A DNA stretch of 9,039 nucleotides. Origin: an uncultured Eubacteriales bacterium (GTDB lineage Bacteria > Bacillota_A > Clostridia > Christensenellales > Aristaeellaceae). This document shows positions 5,560 to 9,039 of this stretch, in pieces. The translations under genes were made by a program, and so were the position numbers. Within the stretch, counting starts at the first letter, position 1; each line of letters starts with the position of its first letter. The notes beneath the pieces are model-generated. The model saw nothing but the letters and a program-made list of their open reading frames with translations, did not search any database and was not told where the DNA came from. Location: NCBI GenBank assembly GCA_900321945.1, contig ONXY01000183.1, positions 1-9,039 on the forward strand, in the 5' to 3' direction.

Positions 5560-6345
5560 ATGGAAAAGATACGGAAATATCCCCGGACCCCGCATATCGA
5601 AGGCTCACGTCTGCAGCCCGGGGACGAAGATCTGAGTCAGATTCCGTTCGACGCGGTAAAAGGCAGGCATCTGGTAGTGGAGGAGAAATGCGACGGCGCG
5701 AACTCCGCCGTGTCTTTCGATCCCGGCGGCGGGCTTCTGCTGCAGAGCAGAGGGCATTATCTGACCGGCGGCTGGCGGGAGCGCCACTACAATCTGATGA
5801 AACAGTGGGCCGCCGCGCGCAGGGACGAGCTCTTCGGTCTGCTCGGTACGAGATACATCATGTACGGCGAATGGGTATACGCCAGGCATACCGTCTTTTA
5901 CGACGCGCTTCCTCACTTTTTTCTGGAATTCGACATTCTGGACCGGGAAACCGGCGCTTTCCTGGACACGCCGTCCAGGCGGACCCTGCTGAAGGGATCC
6001 TCGGTCGTGTCCGTCCCCGTCCTCGGCGAGGGACGGTACGAAACAAAGGCGGAAATGCTGAAGCTGCTGGGAAAATCGGGATATATCACAGTGAACCAGC
6101 GGCGGAATCTGTACGACGCCGCCGTAAGGCAGGGCCTGGATCCGGAAAAGATCTGCGGGGAAGCGGATCTGTCCGGAATGATGGAAGGGCTGTATATCAA
6201 GATTGAGGAAGGCGGGCAGGTCGCCGGCAGAATGAAATACGTCCGGGCCGCGTTCCTGCAGTGCGTGGACTTTTCAGAAACGCACTGGCTTGATAAGCCG
6301 ATCATTCCCAATCAGCTGGCCGTTCCGGTGGAAAGCCTGCTCTGA
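5560..6345 (+). CDS. Stand-alone ATP-dependent RNA ligase (PF09414 family)
   Basis: The 261-residue product carries the covalent nucleotidyltransferase motifs in order. Motif I is VEEKCDGAN (40-48), with K43 as the lysine adenylylated by ATP. LLLQSRGHYL (59-68) follows, then motif III YGEWVYARHTVFYDAL (102-117) with E104, motif IIIa FLEFDILD (121-128), motif IV MEGLYIKIE (208-216) and motif V GRMKYVR (223-229) with K226. These enzymes join RNA 3'-OH and 5'-phosphate ends through ligase-AMP and RNA-AMP intermediates. The chain ends shortly after motif V, so there is no sizeable C-terminal domain like that of T4 Rnl2; the N-terminal RTPHIEGSRLQPGDEDL segment is probably family specific. The ATG is preceded by AAGGA 8 bases upstream, inside the end of the methyltransferase gene. 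The HD-Pnk encoded downstream would produce exactly the ends this ligase needs. Confidence 0.93.
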   Translation: MEKIRKYPRTPHIEGSRLQPGDEDLSQIPFDAVKGRHLVVEEKCDGANSAVSFDPGGGLLLQSRGHYLTGGWRERHYNLMKQWAAARRDELFGLLGTRYIMYGEWVYARHTVFYDALPHFFLEFDILDRETGAFLDTPSRRTLLKGSSVVSVPVLGEGRYETKAEMLKLLGKSGYITVNQRRNLYDAAVRQGLDPEKICGEADLSGMMEGLYIKIEEGGQVAGRMKYVRAAFLQCVDFSETHWLDKPIIPNQLAVPVESLL

Positions 6346-6359
6346 GAGCGTTCCCGCTC
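6346..6359 (+). other. Small intercistronic hairpin between ligase and HD-Pnk genes
   Basis: GAGCG-TTCC-CGCTC directly follows the ligase stop codon within the 63-base gap before HD-Pnk. It has no T run, so it is not a terminator. It might stabilise the upstream mRNA segment or change relative expression. Short stems of this kind are common in GC-rich sequence. Confidence 0.3.
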
Positions 6360-6408
6360 CGGAGATGTCCGCCGGCGGTGCGTTTCATGTTCGGAAGGAG
6401 GCGGCGCG

Positions 6409-7578
6409 GTGAGTTTTCCGGAAGACTTCGGCGGACTTGTTCCCGCCTCTCCCGCGGATGAGATACGCTGGGACGCGGTCAGCCGTCTCATCGGTCCCGC
6501 CTGTTTCGCGGACATGGATAAAACGCCTCAGAATCCTGCGTTTCACGGGGAGGGCAGTGTGCTCGTCCATACGCGGATGGTATGCCGGGAACTCGCCGGC
6601 ATGCCGCTTTTCCATCGTCTGGACTCGGGGAAGCGGACCGCGCTGTTCCTGGCGGCGGTTCTGCACGATCTCGGAAAAGTGAAGACGGCCCGGCCGGAGA
6701 ACGGGATCCTGGTATCCCCGCATCACGCCTCCTCCGGAAGCCGGATGGTCCGGGAGCTCCTCTGGCGGGAGTTCGGGCTGTGCGGCCGGCCGGATCTGAT
6801 CTCCTTCCGGGAAACGGTCTGCTCCCTGGTCCGCTGGCATATGTTTCCTCTCCGTCTGATGGAGCGGGAGGACGCAGAGCGGAAAATCCGGAAAATCGCG
6901 GCGGCAGGAGAGCTTGCGGCGGACTTCTCGTGGAGCCTGCTGTGCGCTCTTGCGGAAGCTGACATGCGGGGCCGCGTTGCGGACGATGTGGCGGAGGGGC
7001 TTGAGCGGGTGGAACTGGCGCGGATGGCCGCGGAGGATGCCGGATGCCTGGACGGGCCGTACCGTTTCGCGGACGGTTTCACAAAACGGGCCTGGCTGTC
7101 CGGGCGGAACGTGCAGCCGGATCAGCCGCTTTTTGACGATTCCTGGGGCGCCGTGATCATGCTCTCCGGTCTTCCCGGAACCGGAAAGGATACCTGGATC
7201 CGGGAAAACTGCCCCGGCTGCCCGGTGGTTTCCCTGGACGATATCCGCGCGGAGCTGAAAACCGGTCCGGAAGACGGCCAGGGCAGGGTCGTACAGCTTG
7301 CGCGGGAGCGCGCGCGGGCGTATCTTCGGAAGAGGCAGCCGTTCGTCTGGAACGCGACCTGCCTGACGGAGGAGACGCGCGGAAAGCTGACCCGGCTGTT
7401 CGGGCAGTACGGGGCGCGCGTCAGGATCGTCTGGCTGGAAACGGACTGGAATACAAGGGCGGAAAGAAACCGGAACAGAAAAAACGCGGTCCCGGAGGCC
7501 GTGGTGGATCGGATGCTCGGCATGGCGGTCCCCCCTTTCCCCGACGAGGCGCAGACAGTGGAATGGATCTGCGTGTAA
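6409..7578 (+). CDS. HD-Pnk: HD-domain 2',3'-phosphoesterase fused to 5'-OH polynucleotide kinase
   Basis: This 389-residue protein joins two end-healing domains. The N-terminal HD domain (about 20-215) shows H54, the paired H86-D87 in VLHDLGK, H105/H106 and D185 in EADMRGR, the metal-site set of HD phosphohydrolases. The C-terminal P-loop domain (about 247-389) has MLSGLPGTGKDTW (251-263; K260), SLDDIR (275-280) with the Asp that activates the 5'-OH as in T4 Pnk, and an arginine-rich lid ERNRNRKN (352-359). The same domain order is known in Runella slithyformis HD-Pnk, which removes 2',3'-cyclic or 3' phosphates and phosphorylates 5'-OH ends. The start is GTG, supported by AAGGAGG 7 bases upstream. 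It is the last gene of the operon, 63 bases after the ligase, and its transcript ends at the hairpin at 7618-7651. A zeta-toxin-like kinase role is less likely given the HD fusion and ligase neighbour. Confidence 0.92.
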   Translation: MSFPEDFGGLVPASPADEIRWDAVSRLIGPACFADMDKTPQNPAFHGEGSVLVHTRMVCRELAGMPLFHRLDSGKRTALFLAAVLHDLGKVKTARPENGILVSPHHASSGSRMVRELLWREFGLCGRPDLISFRETVCSLVRWHMFPLRLMEREDAERKIRKIAAAGELAADFSWSLLCALAEADMRGRVADDVAEGLERVELARMAAEDAGCLDGPYRFADGFTKRAWLSGRNVQPDQPLFDDSWGAVIMLSGLPGTGKDTWIRENCPGCPVVSLDDIRAELKTGPEDGQGRVVQLARERARAYLRKRQPFVWNATCLTEETRGKLTRLFGQYGARVRIVWLETDWNTRAERNRNRKNAVPEAVVDRMLGMAVPPFPDEAQTVEWICV

Positions 7579-7617
7579 CCCTGAACGGAACAGCGGGAGT
7601 TTTACCCGAAAAAGAAG

Positions 7618-7660
7618 AAACCTGAGCCGGCTGTCACTGCTGCTCAGGTTTTCTGTTTTC
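7618..7660. terminator. Bidirectional intrinsic terminator shared by HD-Pnk and Ro60 genes
   Basis: AAACCTGAGC (7618-7627) pairs perfectly with GCTCAGGTTT (7642-7651) around a 14-base loop. On the plus strand it is followed by TTTTCTGTTTTC; on the minus strand by TTTCTTCTTTTTC. Both are T-rich, so it should stop both converging transcripts. The Ro60 stop codon (7634-7636) lies in the loop and the last Ro60 codons form one arm. Confidence 0.88.
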
Positions 7661-9039
7661 CAGTTCGTCCCATGTCCTGCTCAAAATGTCGGCAAAGACC
7701 AGTTCCCTGCCGGTCCATCCGTACAGGACGGCCGTGCGGTATCCGTACTCGGGAATCAGAACGTTGGAGTATCCCGCCGTCTGAATGCAGTACACGTTCA
7801 CCTTCGGATTGACCTGCTCCCGGTACAGTTTCACCAGCATGTTTACGTCAATGTAGCGTCCGTTCACGCAGGCGCCGACGGCTTCATAGTCTTCCGGACA
7901 GACCCCGTAGAGTCCCCCGTGACCGGCCTGCATGTCAGAATACACGAAGATATTGTCCCAGTGCTGCTTCTGCATGATGGCGTCCCGGAAGAACAGCCAG
8001 ATGCCGTTTTCCGTACCGCCGCCGCAGGTTTTTCCCAGCGCGTCGGCCAGCCGCGTCTGCTTCAGTATGCCCCCGTCCCGGCGGATCCTGACGGATTCCA
8101 GCCTGTCTCCGAAAGGGAAAACCACCCCTTCGTCCGCAAGCGCCGCTCCGATCACGCTGCTCAGGTTTCCGATTTCCGCCACGGTCATGGTTCCCCATTC
8201 GGAAGTGCACGCGCCCCACGCCGATCCGGAATTGTCCGTCAGGAACGCGCTGCGTCCGCGCAGCGCCGGAAGGTTCCCGCAGGCGGCGTCCATGCACTCC
8301 TCCAGAGCGCTCTTTACCTGGGCCGCCCAGGGTCTCCCCTCCTCTTCCGCGGCTTTCCATGCCGAATAATAGCGGAACGGAAACTGTTTTCCCTTCGGAA
8401 CGCCGCGTTTCAGCAGTTCAAGCGTCCTTTCCCGGATTCCGGGGTCGCTCACTTCCGAAAAGATCCCGCGCAGGTTCCGAAGCAGCGCCATATGCGGCAT
8501 CCGTATTTCCTCCAGGATTTCCGCCCAGCTCCTGCCGGAGGCCCGCAGCCGCTCCCAGGTGTTTTCTCCCTCGGGCATCGGCACGCCGCCTTCCCGCATC
8601 AGGATATCCACAAGCTTTCCCTTTGCGTGGCAGATCCGTACCACATCGGTCAGGCCGATGCCGGCGTTCGCGTATTTGGCCATGGAATATGCGTCCATGT
8701 TTCCGACGCGTTTCGCCCAGGACCGCTTCAGGATGGCCGGGATTCCTTTCTTCCCGCCGTGCCGGTCCAGCCAGTACTGCACCTGGCTCGTCACGTCGTC
8801 CCCTCTGAGCGCCGTCTGCCGGAAGATCCGCCCGAATTCCCCGGGATGCTCTGCCGTAAACGTCTTCCTTCCCGGATGCGCCGCGGCCCGGACCACGATA
8901 ACCTGCGGATTCAGCCGCATCATGTATCTTCCCCGCAGTTCCGCGGCCCAGTGCAGCGTCGCCTCAAAGTCCGCGTCCAGCGCGTCGTCGATGGCTTTCT
9001 CCATGACCCGGGAGGTCGTCATCCCCCTGAACGGATCCA
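7634..9039 (-). CDS. Ro60/Rsr-like TROVE-VWA RNA-binding protein (5' end beyond window)
   Basis: The frame is open to the right edge, and 462 residues follow the ATG at 9022. The TROVE HEAT-like region covers about residues 1-245; RYMMRLNPQ (32-40) and RMPHMALLRNLRGIF (174-188) match Ro60 segments, the latter aligning with MPLTALLRNL of human Ro60. The C-terminal VWA domain has an intact metal-ion site: TDNSGSAW (262-269) giving D263/S265/S267, T337 in CGGGTENG, and D363 in VYSDMQAG. Ro60 forms a ring that binds Y RNAs on its outer surface and RNA 3' ends in its cavity, for RNA quality control with nucleases. Compared with human Ro60, roughly 50 N-terminal residues are missing; the codons before 9022 stay open and the AGGGGG there abuts the ATG without spacing, so the true start probably lies outside. 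It converges on the RNA repair operon. No Y RNA gene is visible inside the window. Confidence 0.88.
   Translation of the reverse strand, partial: DPFRGMTTSRVMEKAIDDALDADFEATLHWAAELRGRYMMRLNPQVIVVRAAAHPGRKTFTAEHPGEFGRIFRQTALRGDDVTSQVQYWLDRHGGKKGIPAILKRSWAKRVGNMDAYSMAKYANAGIGLTDVVRICHAKGKLVDILMREGGVPMPEGENTWERLRASGRSWAEILEEIRMPHMALLRNLRGIFSEVSDPGIRERTLELLKRGVPKGKQFPFRYYSAWKAAEEEGRPWAAQVKSALEECMDAACGNLPALRGRSAFLTDNSGSAWGACTSEWGTMTVAEIGNLSSVIGAALADEGVVFPFGDRLESVRIRRDGGILKQTRLADALGKTCGGGTENGIWLFFRDAIMQKQHWDNIFVYSDMQAGHGGLYGVCPEDYEAVGACVNGRYIDVNMLVKLYREQVNPKVNVYCIQTAGYSNVLIPEYGYRTAVLYGWTGRELVFADILSRTWDELENRKPEQQ
9004..9022 (-). other. Candidate but doubtful internal start codons of the Ro60 gene
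   Basis: Two in-frame ATG codons, 9022-9020 and 9004-9002, are the first Met codons in the window. Neither has a properly spaced Shine-Dalgarno: the G run touches the first, and the second has none. I therefore treat the gene as 5'-partial. Confidence 0.4.

Noticed and set aside
6409..7578. Reading the P-loop kinase domain as a zeta-type toxin or a mobile toxin-antitoxin system
   Set aside because: The HD domain fusion with the SxDD kinase motif and the adjacent RNA ligase match known HD-Pnk repair enzymes; no small antitoxin gene is present.
7579..7633. Space for a Y RNA (YrlA-like) between HD-Pnk and Ro60
   Set aside because: The 55-base gap is mostly terminator, and no tRNA-like stem set is seen. 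If a Y RNA exists it is more likely beyond the right edge, upstream of the Ro60 gene.
1..9039. Mobile elements, CRISPR arrays, tRNA, rRNA or long repeats
   Set aside because: No transposase or integrase, regularly spaced direct repeats, tRNA cloverleaf or rRNA sequence was seen on either strand by eye.

Overview
The window is GC-rich (around 60% by eye) and tightly packed. Promoters match the vegetative sigma-70/sigma-A consensus, with strong Shine-Dalgarno sites and short spacers. The sugar and hydroxy-acid enzymes (LarA family, D-lyxose isomerase, GH4 alpha-galactosidase) and the gene style suggest a GC-rich anaerobic gut or rumen Firmicute (Clostridia). This placement is an inference with low confidence; no marker gene is present.

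Layout. (1) Positions 1-2115, minus strand: a three-gene operon with a YbjQ/UPF0145 protein, a LarA-family nickel-pincer racemase, and the first 154 codons of a class I/II aminotransferase that runs off the left edge. The last two genes overlap as ATGA. (2) Positions 2116-2365: a divergent promoter region with one clear promoter on each strand and a nested inverted repeat between them. (3) Positions 2366-3052, plus strand: a D-lyxose isomerase followed by a strong intrinsic terminator. (4) Positions 3213-4532, minus strand: a GH4 alpha-galactosidase-type glycosidase with its own promoter. (5) Positions 4533-4847: a second divergent promoter region with GC-rich hairpins. (6) Positions 4848-7578, plus strand: a three-gene operon with a SAM-dependent methyltransferase, a stand-alone ATP-dependent RNA ligase, and an HD-phosphoesterase/5'-OH polynucleotide kinase fusion (HD-Pnk). 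(7) Positions 7634-9039, minus strand: a Ro60/Rsr (TROVE plus VWA) RNA-binding protein, convergent with the operon and cut by the right edge. The two converge on one hairpin terminator that contains the Ro60 stop codon.

The most interesting part is 4848-9039. It holds every activity needed to repair cleaved RNA: removal of the 2',3'-cyclic phosphate or 3'-phosphate (HD), 5'-OH phosphorylation (Pnk) and strand joining (ligase). A methyltransferase with an ExxEH plus downstream His pattern could mark the repaired end, as Hen1 does in the Pnkp/Hen1 system. Ro60, the ring protein for Y RNAs and misfolded RNAs, sits next to it. In better-known bacteria Ro60 is linked to the unrelated RtcB/RtcA repair pathway, so this looks like a Ro60-linked RNA repair island built from different enzymes. 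Component identities are well supported by motifs; joint function is inferred.

The other genes look like ordinary accessory carbohydrate and hydroxy-acid metabolism. No insertion sequence, CRISPR array, tRNA or rRNA is visible.
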